A stretch of DNA of 64,000 nt from Streptomyces sp. NBC_01428 (GTDB lineage Bacteria > Actinomycetota > Actinomycetes > Streptomycetales > Streptomycetaceae). The notes below the pieces were generated by a model. It made no database searches. It was not told the DNA's origin and saw only the letters and a program-made list of their open reading frames with translations. The translations under genes were made by a program, and so were the position numbers. The stretch spans positions 682,001 through 746,000 of the forward strand of contig NZ_CP109499.1 in assembly GCF_036231965.1 (NCBI RefSeq). Direction: 5' to 3'. Below, piece after piece: positions 8,379 through 16,281 of this stretch (position 1 is its first letter; every line of letters begins with the position of its first letter).

Positions 8379-8644
8379 GCCAGTCCACCCAGGAGGCGAC
8401 GCGAACCCGGTCCCGGCGCGACCCGTACAGCCTCGCCGTGGCGTCCTTCATCCTCGGCCTGGTCGGCCTGCTGGTCTTCAACATCGTCCTCGGGCCGACC
8501 GCCGTCGTCCTCGGCCTGGTCGCCCTGCACCGCGGCACGCTGCATCGCCACCGCGCCTACCTGGGGATTTTGCTCGGGGTCGCCGACCTGGTCGTGCTCG
8601 CCGCCGTCACGGCGGCCGACAACAGCGTCGCCTGGCACATCTGA
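8375..8644 (+). CDS. DUF4190-like small membrane protein
   Basis: The 89-residue protein has a charged N-terminus of about 16 residues, then DPYSLAVASFILGLVGLLVFNIVLGP, the opening of DUF4190 domains. A short loop with histidines (LHRGTLHRHR) and a second helix, LGILLGVADLVVLAAV, complete it. DUF4190 proteins are small integral membrane proteins of unknown function found in many actinobacteria. It starts at ATG 8375, overlapping the stop of the preceding gene by four bases. A symmetric GC-rich sequence just after its stop may end transcription. Confidence 0.75.
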   Translation: MSQSTQEATRTRSRRDPYSLAVASFILGLVGLLVFNIVLGPTAVVLGLVALHRGTLHRHRAYLGILLGVADLVVLAAVTAADNSVAWHI

Positions 8645-8684
8645 GGCGGGCGCCCTGGCCGGCCGGTCCGCGGACCACGCCTCA
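8642..8684. terminator. Possible bidirectional hairpin between convergent genes
   Basis: TGAGGCG at 8642-8648 pairs with CGCCTCA at 8678-8684, and an inner self-complementary GGTCCGCGGACC lies at 8665-8676. It spans the gap between converging gene ends. The structure is imperfect and has no U-run. Confidence 0.35.
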
Positions 8685-8960
8685 GGGGGCGTCCCCCGCC
8701 CAGTCGAAGAACATCGGGTCCCCGGGACGCGGGTCGTACAAGGCCCGCGCTCCCGGGCCGAACTGGCCCAACTCCGTCTCCAGCGCCACGCCGCCGGATA
8801 TCTCGTCCGGCGTGCGGCCGGTGATGTCGAGCAGCAGACCGTCCAGCGGTCCGCCCACCAGCTCCGCGTAGTCCCGGCCGCGCTGCGGGCCCTGACGGGG
8901 GTCGTCGTGGTCCGCGCCGTAGACCCGGCCGCGCAGCAGCTGTTCGTCGTCCTTGTCCAT
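8682..8960 (-). CDS. Conserved hypothetical protein
   Basis: The 92-residue acidic protein begins MDKDDEQLLRGRVYGADH. Its core GGPLDGLLLDITGRTPDEI resembles small Streptomyces proteins of unknown function that carry a GGPLDG signature. No membrane segment or catalytic motif is evident. The start is uncertain. ATG 8960 gives the most natural N-terminus but its GGAGG lies only two bases upstream; in-frame ATGs at 8972 and 8989 would add 4 or about 10 residues. It is convergent with the DUF4190-like gene. The upstream 253 bases to the LigD polymerase gene show no other feature. Confidence 0.55.
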   Translation of the reverse strand: MDKDDEQLLRGRVYGADHDDPRQGPQRGRDYAELVGGPLDGLLLDITGRTPDEISGGVALETELGQFGPGARALYDPRPGDPMFFDWAGDAP

Positions 8961-9213
8961 GCCCTCCACCATCGCAGCCGCCACTGACATCGCGAGTCGT
9001 GCCGGTGTCGACACGACCCGTCCCCGCCGCCGTCCGACGGCACGGGCGGCACGTCCGGGCGCCGCTCTCCGCAGGGGACATGGCCCCTCCGGGTGCACAC
9101 CCTCGCTGCTCCGATCGGGTGAAGCGCGGGCGCCCGGTCCGAGGGCTCTTTCCGGGCGACGGAGGGGTCCGGATTCGCCCACCGCGCGTCTGTCCGCCGG
9201 TCCCGTCGGGGCA

Positions 9214-10143
9214 TCAGCCGCGCAGTGCGGCGAGCCGGCGCCCGGCGGGGCCGAGGCTGCGGCCGCGGTCCAGCAGCCCCTCCCAGGGTTTGGTGCGTGC
9301 CTGCTCGACGGCGTCGGCGATGGTCCAGCGGCGGGCGTCGAGGTCCGGATCGTCGAGTTGGCTCCAGGAGATCGGGACGGCCACGGGCGCGCCGGGCTTC
9401 GGGCGGACGGTAAAGGGCACCACGACGGTCTGCGCGTACGCGTTGCGCTGCACGTCGAGATAGAGCCGGTCGCCGCGGTCCTTCTTGCGGGCGGCGGTGG
9501 TGAGGCGGTCGGGGTGCGCCTCCGCGAGGGTCTCGGCGACGTCCTTGGCGAACGCGCGGACCTCGTCGAAGTCCTGGTGTCCGTCGAGCGGCACGACGAC
9601 GTGCAGGCCACGCGAGCCCGTGGTCATCGGCGCCGAGGGGAGCTTCAGCGCGTCGAGAAGTTCGCGCACCGCCCGGGCCGCTTCGCGCACGGCGGCGAAG
9701 TCGCCCTCCGTCGCCGGGTCGAGGTCGATGACGAGCCTGTCGGGACGTTCGACGTCGCCCGCCTTCGACAGCCAGCGGTGCAGGGTGAGGCAGGCCTGGT
9801 CGGCGAGGTAGACGAGGGTCGCGGTGTCCCCGCAGACGGGGTGGAGGACCGTGCCGCCCTCCTTGCGCACCTCGACCCGCTCGATCCAGTCCGGGTAGTG
9901 GTCCGGCGTGTTCTTCTGCATGAAGCGGGGACCGTCGATCCCGTCCGGGTACCGCTCCAGCATCAGGGGGCGGCCCCTCAGATGGGGCAGCATGAAGGGG
10001 GCGACGGCGCGGTAGTACGCGACGAGGTCCCGCTTCGTGTACTCCTTGCCGCTCCCGCTCGCCGGGAAGAGCACCTTGTCCGGCCGGTGCAGGTCGAGCG
10101 TGCGGCGACCGACCCGCACGGTGTGGGTGCCGGAGCCGGCCAT
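9214..10143 (-). CDS. LigD-type DNA polymerase/primase domain protein (PolDom)
   Basis: This 309-residue stand-alone polymerase domain is of the bacterial NHEJ/AEP superfamily. It opens with the typical VRVGRRTLDLHRPDKVLFP. The catalytic two-aspartate motif VIDLDPATEGDF is near residues 145-156, TTGSRGLHVVVPL near 175-187, and the nucleotide-binding FTVRPKPGAPVAVPISW near 245-262. Such enzymes add ribo- or deoxynucleotides at break ends during Ku-dependent repair. ATG 10143 has GGAAGGA seven bases upstream. The phosphoesterase domain is a separate gene at 1822. No ligase domain or ku gene lies in the window, so the ligase partner must be elsewhere. Confidence 0.93.
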   Translation of the reverse strand: MAGSGTHTVRVGRRTLDLHRPDKVLFPASGSGKEYTKRDLVAYYRAVAPFMLPHLRGRPLMLERYPDGIDGPRFMQKNTPDHYPDWIERVEVRKEGGTVLHPVCGDTATLVYLADQACLTLHRWLSKAGDVERPDRLVIDLDPATEGDFAAVREAARAVRELLDALKLPSAPMTTGSRGLHVVVPLDGHQDFDEVRAFAKDVAETLAEAHPDRLTTAARKKDRGDRLYLDVQRNAYAQTVVVPFTVRPKPGAPVAVPISWSQLDDPDLDARRWTIADAVEQARTKPWEGLLDRGRSLGPAGRRLAALRG

Positions 10144-10374
10144 CGCGCCATCCTTCCGTCGACGTTCGGGCGGCGCGAAAGCCGCCGTACCCGCTCTCCA
10201 CGCAACACCGCGGACGGACGTCCTGCCACGGGAACGGACGCACGACTCCGCGTTCCGCCCGGCCGACGGCCGGTTTCCGAGCGACCGGTCCATGGCGCCG
10301 TCCGTGCGCGCGGGTACCCGGCTGCCACGCCCCGTAACGCGCGCACCGCGGCCCATGGGGCCGGGCCATCGGGC

Positions 10375-10406
10375 TTGCCCTTGACCCGCACGTCAGGGTT
10401 TAGCGT
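10375..10406 (+). promoter_or_regulatory. MerR-type promoter candidate upstream of MDR oxidoreductase
   Basis: TTGCCC at 10375-10380 and TAGCGT at 10401-10406 are separated by 20 bases, and the spacer contains a dyad, ACCC-N8-GGGT. An over-long spacer carrying a dyad is the architecture of promoters untwisted by MerR proteins, and a MerR gene lies downstream of the first gene. The region 10144-10374 shows nothing else. Confidence 0.4.
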
Positions 10407-10486
10407 GCCTCGGCCGGTGGGGCGATGGTCCACCCGACGTACGCACCGGCTCGCCTCTCGCCCTCGTCCGGACCCGGAGTCGCCCC

Positions 10487-11515
10487 ATGGCCGTTCAAGC
10501 ACCGCCCACCACCCGCGAGATCCACCTAGTCGGCGCGCCCGTGGGGTTGCCGGCGCCGGAACACTTCGCCGTCGTCGAGACAGCGCTGCCCACACCGCGG
10601 GCGGGCCACGTCGTCGTCCGCAACCGGCACTTCCTCGTCTTTCCAGGGTTGCGGACGCTCATCGGGGGCGAGGTCGAGGGGGTCCCGTTGCCGCCCGTCC
10701 ACGTTGGCGACGCCCTGTTCGGACCCGCCGTCGGGGAGGTCGTCACCGCGGGCGCCGGCAGCGCGCTGCGCCCCGGCGACCTGGTCTCTCACCTGCAGGG
10801 CTGGCGGGAGCACGCCCTGCTGAGCGACGACGACTGCGTGCCGCTGAGTGACGTGCTGGACGACCCCGTCGCGTTCCTGTCGTCCGGGGCCGCCGCGTAC
10901 GCGGCGCTCACCCGGCTCGCCGGCGTGCGTCCCGGCGACACCGTCCTCGTCACCGGAGCCGCGGGAGCCGTCGGGAGTCTCGCGGGCCAAGTGGCCCGCC
11001 TCCTGGGCGCCGAACGCGTCGTGGGCACGACCCGCTCGGCGCGCAAGGCCGAACGGCTCACGGCCGAACTCGGCTACGACGCGGTCGTGGTCCCGGGCAC
11101 GGCACCGCTCGCCGAACAGCTCGCCGCCGCGGCGCCCGACGGCATCGACGTACTCCTCGACACCGTCGGCGGCGAACAGTTGACCGCGGCCGTCGGCGCG
11201 GCACGGCGGGGCGCGCGGTTCGCGTTGGTGGGCGCGCTCTCCGGGCAGCTGTCGGCCGACCGCGACGGCACCACCGCGCCCGCGGAGGTCGACACGTTCC
11301 GTGTCATCACACTGGGGATCACGCTGCGGGGACTCAGCAGCTCAGATCTCGGTGAAGCGGCCGAGGAGTGGAACACGCGCTTCGGGGACTGGCTGCGCTC
11401 CGGTGAGATCGTCTTCCCCCACGTCCGGATCGCGGGCATTGATCGCGCGCCCCGGGCGTTGCAGGAACTGTTCGAGGGGCGGCACATCGGAACCGTCGTC
11501 GTGGACGTCACGTAG
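10487..11515 (+). CDS. NADP-dependent MDR oxidoreductase (CurA/YfmJ-like)
   Basis: This 342-residue zinc-independent medium-chain reductase is of the leukotriene-B4-dehydrogenase/curcumin-reductase type. The GroES-like domain covers about 1-125. The Rossmann domain begins at about 150 with VLVTGAAGAVGSLAGQVARL, where GAAGAVGS is the nucleotide-binding loop. LDTVGGEQL near 225 and the C-terminal PHVRIAGIDRAPRALQELFEG are also typical. Zinc-ligand cysteines are absent. These enzymes reduce activated double bonds of enones using NADPH. A MerR regulator follows 77 bases downstream on the same strand, and a MerR-like promoter precedes this gene, suggesting induction by a reactive or toxic compound. 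Confidence 0.88.
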   Translation: MAVQAPPTTREIHLVGAPVGLPAPEHFAVVETALPTPRAGHVVVRNRHFLVFPGLRTLIGGEVEGVPLPPVHVGDALFGPAVGEVVTAGAGSALRPGDLVSHLQGWREHALLSDDDCVPLSDVLDDPVAFLSSGAAAYAALTRLAGVRPGDTVLVTGAAGAVGSLAGQVARLLGAERVVGTTRSARKAERLTAELGYDAVVVPGTAPLAEQLAAAAPDGIDVLLDTVGGEQLTAAVGAARRGARFALVGALSGQLSADRDGTTAPAEVDTFRVITLGITLRGLSSSDLGEAAEEWNTRFGDWLRSGEIVFPHVRIAGIDRAPRALQELFEGRHIGTVVVDVT

Positions 11516-11592
11516 CGGTCGGCTCCGCGGGACCGTGGACTCCCGCGTCCTCGAGGGTCGTCGACGCGGCACCGGGTGAAAGCGGGGAGCGG

Positions 11593-11970
11593 ATGCGGAT
11601 CGGGGATGCGGCGGCAGCGGCCGGCACGACAGCACGTGCGCTGAGGTTCTACGAGGAGCGCGGGTTGCTGCCACCAGCGCGGCGCACGGCGGCCGGGCAG
11701 CGTGAGTACGGTCCCGGCGACGTCGCCCGGGTGAGGGTGATCCGGGACCTGCTCGCCCTCGGCCTGACGGTGGAGGACCTGTGCGGCCTCGCCGACCGCA
11801 TCCCCCTGCTCGTCGACGACCCGCGCAGACGGTGTTCCGGCGGTACGGACAGTCCCGGAACCAGCGTCGTCCACCGCCGACTGGCCGCGCTGGACGCCGA
11901 GATCGACCGTCTCACCCGGCTGCGCACCCGTCTGGCCGCTCGGACCGGCCGCACGACCGACCGATCCTGA
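11593..11970 (+). CDS. MerR family transcriptional regulator
   Basis: The 125-residue protein carries an N-terminal winged-helix MerR domain: MRIGDAAAAAGTTARALRFYEERGLLP with the AGQREYGPGDVARVRVI wing. A short dimerisation helix ends in an Arg/Thr-rich tail. A single possible metal- or thiol-sensing cysteine sits in RRCSGG near residue 84, and another in the DLCGLAD helix; there is no large ligand-binding domain. This size and layout resemble the small redox- or electrophile-responsive MerR proteins. It probably controls the preceding oxidoreductase through the dyad-containing promoter at 10375-10406, and may be co-transcribed with it. Confidence 0.9.
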   Translation: MRIGDAAAAAGTTARALRFYEERGLLPPARRTAAGQREYGPGDVARVRVIRDLLALGLTVEDLCGLADRIPLLVDDPRRRCSGGTDSPGTSVVHRRLAALDAEIDRLTRLRTRLAARTGRTTDRS

Positions 11971-12194
11971 GCGGCACGTCGGACGGCGGCGGCGCGGTGG
12001 GTGCCGCCTTCGCGATCGGTCACGACGGCCGGTGTCCGGCCCCTTGGGGACCGCGCCAAGGCCCGCACGATCAGGGCCAGTTGTTGCGGCCGCATGAAAT
12101 CCCTCGGCCCGACGTGCTGCGGCTGCTGGGCCGACGCCCTTCGCCGCGATCTCGTCATTGACGGATCGGAGAATCGATTCGTACGATCGCGACC

Positions 12195-12310
12195 GGCATT
12201 GAGTGTCAGCGTCAAGCCCTGGCTCGCTGACCGGCAACCCTCCTCCGCGGTGGGGTGCTCCAGGTGAAAGCCCGGCGTGGTCGCCCGACCCCGCAAGCGC
12301 GAACCCGCCC
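12195..12310 (+). promoter_or_regulatory. SAM-IV riboswitch
   Basis: The sequence follows the actinobacterial SAM-IV aptamer closely. P1 is GGCATT (12195-12200) with AAAGCC (12267-12272), one A-A mismatch. P2 is GTCAGC (12205-12210) with GCTGAC (12226-12231). The conserved core CCGGCAACCCTCC and GCGGTGGGGTG follows. CCTGG in the P2 loop (12218-12222) can form the pseudoknot with CCAGG (12260-12264). Compared with the best-known SAM-IV sequence as I remember it, both P2 and the pseudoknot show compensating changes, strong support for a real RNA. The downstream GGTCG-CC-CGACC hairpin and GCAAGCGCG segment match the family's extra 3' pseudoknot region. It senses S-adenosylmethionine and would lower expression of the operon below when methionine supply is adequate. 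Confidence 0.88.
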
Positions 12311-12340
12311 CGGCAGGGGGCCGAGACAGGGAGGCCCGGC

Positions 12341-12460
12341 GTGCGGAACGACAGCAGCGACCTGAGCGCCTCGATCGCGGCCGCGGCGATGTTCTCCGGG
12401 TTCTCGCGCCGCCGCCACATCGACCTGGAGCGCTCCGCCAGCTGCCTGTGTCGCGGCTGA
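12341..12460 (+). CDS. Cysteine-containing putative leader peptide
   Basis: A 39-residue frame starts at GTG 12341 with GGGAGG six bases upstream, immediately after the SAM-IV aptamer. It ends FSRRRHIDLERSASCLCRG, the C-terminal signature of actinobacterial putative leader peptides found before sulfur-metabolism operons. The CLC triplet (TGC CTG TGT) just before the stop is placed to stall ribosomes when charged tRNA-Cys is scarce. A shorter version from ATG 12389 has no better ribosome site. The hairpin at 12596-12624 could be the attenuation structure. It is probably a regulatory peptide with no function of its own. Confidence 0.75.
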   Translation: MRNDSSDLSASIAAAAMFSGFSRRRHIDLERSASCLCRG

Positions 12461-12595
12461 CGACACGCTCGGCCGGCCGACGCACGTAGTCGGCTCCTTC
12501 CTGAGGCTGCGAGCAACAGCCCCTGTTCCCCCCGGCGTTGTGAGGTCGGCGTACGCACCGCGCACGCGCCGTCGACGCACCCCTTCCCCGCCCGG

Positions 12596-12624
12596 CCGGG
12601 CCCCGACGCTTCGTCCGGGCCCGG
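12596..12624 (+). terminator. Hairpin, possible attenuator of the sulfur-regulated operon
   Basis: The arms CCGGGCCCCGAC (12596-12607) and GTCCGGGCCCGG (12613-12624) pair over 12 positions with one mismatch and a 5-base loop. It lies between the leader peptide and the importer, where an attenuator is expected. It lacks a U-run, so termination is inferred from position. Confidence 0.4.
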
Positions 12625-12746
12625 ACCCGAGCCACCGAACCGACTTTGTCGTCCGATCGGTGCCGCCCGTCCACGGCTGCGCCGTCCCGCTTCGCCCTGT
12701 CCGCACCGGACCGGCGCAGCGACTCTGGAGTAGGAGAACCCCTTCC

Positions 12747-14369
12747 GTGACATCCCACCCGGACACCCGATCCGCCCGATGGACGGCAGCCGCCGCTGTC
12801 GTGACGAGCGGCATCCTGCTGAGCGGCTGCTCGTCGAGTGACGGCACCGGTTCGAGCGGCACCGACGGCCGGGCCAGGTCCGGTGGCACGCTGACCTTCG
12901 CGGTGGGGTCCGACGCCGGGTGCGTGGACCCGCAGCAGGTGGGCAGCAACGACAGCATCTACTCGGTGCGCCAGGTCGTCGACTCGCTGACCGACCAGGA
13001 CCCCAGGACCGGCAAGATCGTGCCCTGGCTGGCGAAGAGCTGGGACATCAGTTCCGACACGACGACGTTCACCTTCCACCTGCGGTCGGGCGTGACGTTC
13101 AGCGACGGCTCCCGGCTGACCGCCCAGGTGGTCAAGGACAACTTCGACGCCGTACCGAAGCTCGGCGCCCTGGCCACCCTCGCCCAGGGCTACCTGAGCG
13201 GGGTGCGGAACACCGAGGTGGTCGATCCGAGCACCGTCCGGGTGACGTTCAAGAAGCCCAACGCACAGTTCCTCCAGGCCACTTCGACCCACTCGCTGGG
13301 CATCGAGTCGTCGGCGAGCGTGAAGCTGAGCCCGCAGGAGAAGTGCAGCAAGGGAGTGGCCGGCTCGGGGCCCTTCACGCTGTCGGACTACGTACAGAAC
13401 CGCTCGGTCACGTTGAGCAAGCGCGCCAAGTACGCCTGGGGTTCATCGCTGTGGGCCAAGAAGGGCGAGGCGTACCTGGACAGACTCGTGTTCAAGGTCG
13501 TGCCCGAGGCGGGCGTGCGGAGCGGGAGCCTGCAGTCGGGTCAGGTCGACGCGATCGGCAGCGTGGGCAAGGCCGACGAGACGGCGCTCAAGGGCGGTGC
13601 GGTGAACCTGCAACGCCGGGCCAACCCCGGCGTCGTGTTCAACCTCGGCCTGAACAACTCCCGCCCCCTGCTCAAGGACGCGAAGGTGCGGCAGGCCCTG
13701 CAACTCGCCGTCGACCGGCAGCAGATCGTGGACGCCGTCTTCCCGACGGGAACCGAGCCGGCCACCAGCGTGCTGGCGCACACGACACCGAACTACGCGG
13801 ACCTCGGACCGGACCTGTCCTTCGACGCGGCGAAGGCCAAGTCGCTGCTGGACGCCGCCGGATGGAAGACCGGGAGTGACGGCGTCCGGTCGAAGGGCGG
13901 CACCAAGCTGCGTCTGACCGTCAAGTGGTTCGCCAACGCGGCCACCAACCAGCCGGCGCTGGAGCTGATCCAGCAGCAGCTGAAGGCGGTGGGCGTGGAC
14001 GTCGTGCTCAAGCAGCTCCAGATCACCCAGTTCGCCCCGACGCTCCAGTCGGGCGACTTCGACGCGGTGTGGGGCAACGTCACGCGGGCCGACCCGGACA
14101 TCCTGCGCAGCTCCTACTCCACCGAGCTGGCCAACTTCTACCACCTGCCCGCGAGTCCGCTGGACACCGCGCTGAACCGGCAGGCGGCGACCGCCGATCC
14201 TGACCGGCGCGGCGAACTGGTGAAGACCGCGCAGGAGTTGCTCATCCGGAAGGCGTACATCATTCCGGTGGTGGAGCTGGAGACCCAGTTGGGTGTGGCG
14301 AAGAAGGTGCACAACCTCGACTTCGACGCCTCCAGCCGCGTCCAGCTGCACGACACGTGGATCGGCTAG
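12747..14369 (+). CDS. ABC importer, lipoprotein substrate-binding protein (peptide/SBP family 5)
   Basis: This 540-residue extracytoplasmic binding protein starts at GTG 12747. The lipoprotein signal ends in the lipobox LLSGC with the anchored cysteine at residue 28, followed by a Ser/Gly linker. The mature part has the DppA/OppA fold landmarks: GGTLTFAVGSDAGCVDPQ near 45-62, AKSWDISSDTTTFTFHLRSGVTFSDG near 97-122, and LLKDAKVRQALQLAVDRQQIV near 310-330. These proteins bind oligopeptides, dipeptides or other elongated solutes. Placement under a SAM-IV riboswitch and a cysteine leader peptide argues that the ligand supplies sulfur, for example a methionine- or cysteine-containing peptide, glutathione or a related thioether. 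The exact ligand cannot be read from sequence. Confidence 0.93.
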   Translation: MTSHPDTRSARWTAAAAVVTSGILLSGCSSSDGTGSSGTDGRARSGGTLTFAVGSDAGCVDPQQVGSNDSIYSVRQVVDSLTDQDPRTGKIVPWLAKSWDISSDTTTFTFHLRSGVTFSDGSRLTAQVVKDNFDAVPKLGALATLAQGYLSGVRNTEVVDPSTVRVTFKKPNAQFLQATSTHSLGIESSASVKLSPQEKCSKGVAGSGPFTLSDYVQNRSVTLSKRAKYAWGSSLWAKKGEAYLDRLVFKVVPEAGVRSGSLQSGQVDAIGSVGKADETALKGGAVNLQRRANPGVVFNLGLNNSRPLLKDAKVRQALQLAVDRQQIVDAVFPTGTEPATSVLAHTTPNYADLGPDLSFDAAKAKSLLDAAGWKTGSDGVRSKGGTKLRLTVKWFANAATNQPALELIQQQLKAVGVDVVLKQLQITQFAPTLQSGDFDAVWGNVTRADPDILRSSYSTELANFYHLPASPLDTALNRQAATADPDRRGELVKTAQELLIRKAYIIPVVELETQLGVAKKVHNLDFDASSRVQLHDTWIG

Positions 14370-14377
14370 CGGCCGGC

Positions 14378-15337
14378 ATGCGTCGCTATGTGATCAAACG
14401 TATCGCGCAGGCGGTCGGGGTGCTGTGGGCGGCCTACACGGTGTCGTTCCTGGTGCTGGACTACCTGCCCGGTGATCCGGTCTCGGCGATGGCCGGCGCC
14501 GGAGCCGACTCGGGGCAGGTCGACCCGGCTCAACTCGCCGCCCTGCGACACCAGTACGGCTTCGACAGGCCCGTGCCGGTCCAGTACGCCGAGGCGCTCG
14601 GCCGCGCGGTGCGCGGGGACTTCGGGGACTCCGTGTCCACGGGCCGCCCGGTCACCTCGTCGCTCGGCGACGCCCTCCCGCAGACCCTGCAACTGACGGG
14701 CGCGGCCCTGCTGCTGGCCGTGCTGCTCGGGGGCGGTGTCGCCCTGCTCGCGACGTACACCACTCGACGCTGGCTGCGGCAGCTCCTGCTGTCGCTGCCC
14801 CCGCTGGGGGTGTCCGTCCCGACGTTCTGGGTCGGCCTGCTGCTGGTCGAGGTCTTCTCCTTCCGGGCGAGGCTCTTTCCCGCGTTCGGCAACGACGGGC
14901 TGCGCGGGCTGGTGCTGCCCGCCGTGACGCTGGCGATCCCGACCGGCGCACTGGTCGCGCAGGTGCTGGCGAAGAGCCTCCTCACGGCGCTGGACCAGGC
15001 CTATGTGGAGACCGCGCGGGCCAAGGGCGCGGGACGGGTGCGGATCCATCTGCGGCACGCGCTGCGCAACGCGTCGCTGCCCGCGCTGACCGTCGTGGGG
15101 CTGCTGGCCGGACAGCTGATCGCCGGCTCCGTGGTGGTCGAGACGGTGTTCTCCCGGGACGGCCTGGGGCGGGTGACCGCCGCCGCGGTCGCGGCCCAGG
15201 ACATCCCACTGGTCCAGGGGGTCGTGGTGTTCGGGGCGCTGATCTTCGTGTCCGCCAACCTGATCGTCGACCTCGTCTATCCCGTGCTGGACCCGCGGAT
15301 CGTGGTCCATTCGAGGAGGAGGGTGAGTCCCGCATGA
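14378..15337 (+). CDS. ABC importer permease 1 (DppB/OppB type)
   Basis: This 319-residue permease begins MRRYVIKRIAQAVGVLWAAYTVSFLVLDYLPGDP, the classic DppB N-terminus with its first membrane helix at about 9-30. The following periplasmic domain contains YGFDRPVPVQYAEAL. Further helices lie near 100-125, 135-160, 175-200, 245-265 and 285-305. The cytoplasmic coupling helix with the EAA-type motif (YVETARAKGAGRVRIHLRHALRNA) is at about 205-230. The start at 14378 is eight bases after the binding-protein stop. It overlaps the next gene by four bases, so the permeases are coupled. Confidence 0.93.
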   Translation: MRRYVIKRIAQAVGVLWAAYTVSFLVLDYLPGDPVSAMAGAGADSGQVDPAQLAALRHQYGFDRPVPVQYAEALGRAVRGDFGDSVSTGRPVTSSLGDALPQTLQLTGAALLLAVLLGGGVALLATYTTRRWLRQLLLSLPPLGVSVPTFWVGLLLVEVFSFRARLFPAFGNDGLRGLVLPAVTLAIPTGALVAQVLAKSLLTALDQAYVETARAKGAGRVRIHLRHALRNASLPALTVVGLLAGQLIAGSVVVETVFSRDGLGRVTAAAVAAQDIPLVQGVVVFGALIFVSANLIVDLVYPVLDPRIVVHSRRRVSPA

Positions 15338-16281
15338 GTCAGACCCTTGCCGAGGACGTGGCCTCGGGAGCGGCCACCGGCCTCGCCCGAGCGGTCGATC
15401 CCGGCCCGGGGACGGGTACCGAACCAGGTCCGGAGGGTCCCGGCCCCGGCGCCGGACGTCGGCGGCTCCTTCGCTTCCTGGTGCGCCGGCCCGGGCTGCT
15501 GGCATCGGCACTGGTGGTGGTGCTGATCGTCCTCGCGGCCTTCTGGCCCGAACTGTTCACCTCACGGGACCCGCTGCACGGGGTGCCGTCGGAGAACTTC
15601 CGCGCCCCTGACGGCGCGCACTGGTTCGGCACCGACGAACTGGGACGCGACGTGTTCTCCCGTGTCGTGCACGGCGCCCAGCTGTCGTTGAAGGCGACGC
15701 TGCTCGCGGTGGCTGTCGCGTTCGTCGTCGGCGGGCTGACCGGGCTCGTCGCCGGGTTCGTGGGCGGCTGGGTCGAGGACGTGCTGATGCGTGTCGTGGA
15801 CGTCCTGCTGTCCATCCCCTCGCTGTTCCTCTCCCTGGCGCTGGTCACGGCGCTGGGCTACGGGACGGTGAAGGTCGCCGTCGCCGTCGGGATCGCGAGT
15901 GTGGCCGGGTTCGCCCGGGTGACCCGGGCCGAGGTGCTCCGGGTCCGGCAGGCGGTGTTCGTCGAGGCGTCGCGGTCGTGCGGCGCCCGCTGGTACACGG
16001 TGCTGGGCCGGCACGTCCTGCCCAACGCGGTCGGCCCGGTGATCGTGCTGGCGACGCTCGACTTCGGTGCCGCCGTACTGGCCGTTTCGTCGCTGAGTTT
16101 CCTCGGCTACGGAGCACCGCCCCCCGCCCCGGAGTGGGGCACGCTGATCGCCGACGGCCGCAACTACATGGCCAATGCCTGGTGGCTCACCGCTCTGCCG
16201 GGTCTGGCGATCGCGGCCACCGGGCTGGCCGCCAACCGCATCGCGCGGGCGCTGGACGGCGAATGGTCCCGGCAGCGATGA
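15334..16281 (+). CDS. ABC importer permease 2 (DppC/OppC type)
   Basis: This 315-residue partner permease has an unusually long Gly/Pro/Ala-rich cytoplasmic N-terminus of about 45 residues. The first helix (LLASALVVVLIVLAAFWPELF) and the DppC hallmark HWFGTDELGRDVFSRVVHGAQLSL near 90-113 follow. Helices continue to the C-terminal NRIARALDGEW. The coupling motif is VEASRSCGARWYTVLGRHVLPN at about 210-231. It starts inside the preceding stop (ATGA) and its own stop overlaps the ATPase start, so all four importer genes are produced from one tightly coupled message. Confidence 0.93.
   Translation: MSQTLAEDVASGAATGLARAVDPGPGTGTEPGPEGPGPGAGRRRLLRFLVRRPGLLASALVVVLIVLAAFWPELFTSRDPLHGVPSENFRAPDGAHWFGTDELGRDVFSRVVHGAQLSLKATLLAVAVAFVVGGLTGLVAGFVGGWVEDVLMRVVDVLLSIPSLFLSLALVTALGYGTVKVAVAVGIASVAGFARVTRAEVLRVRQAVFVEASRSCGARWYTVLGRHVLPNAVGPVIVLATLDFGAAVLAVSSLSFLGYGAPPPAPEWGTLIADGRNYMANAWWLTALPGLAIAATGLAANRIARALDGEWSRQR

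Noticed and set aside
10311..10320. CGGGTACCCG as a SigB-type minus-10 for the LigD polymerase gene
   Set aside because: Neither strand has GNNT at 14-16 bases and it is about 170 bases from the start codon.
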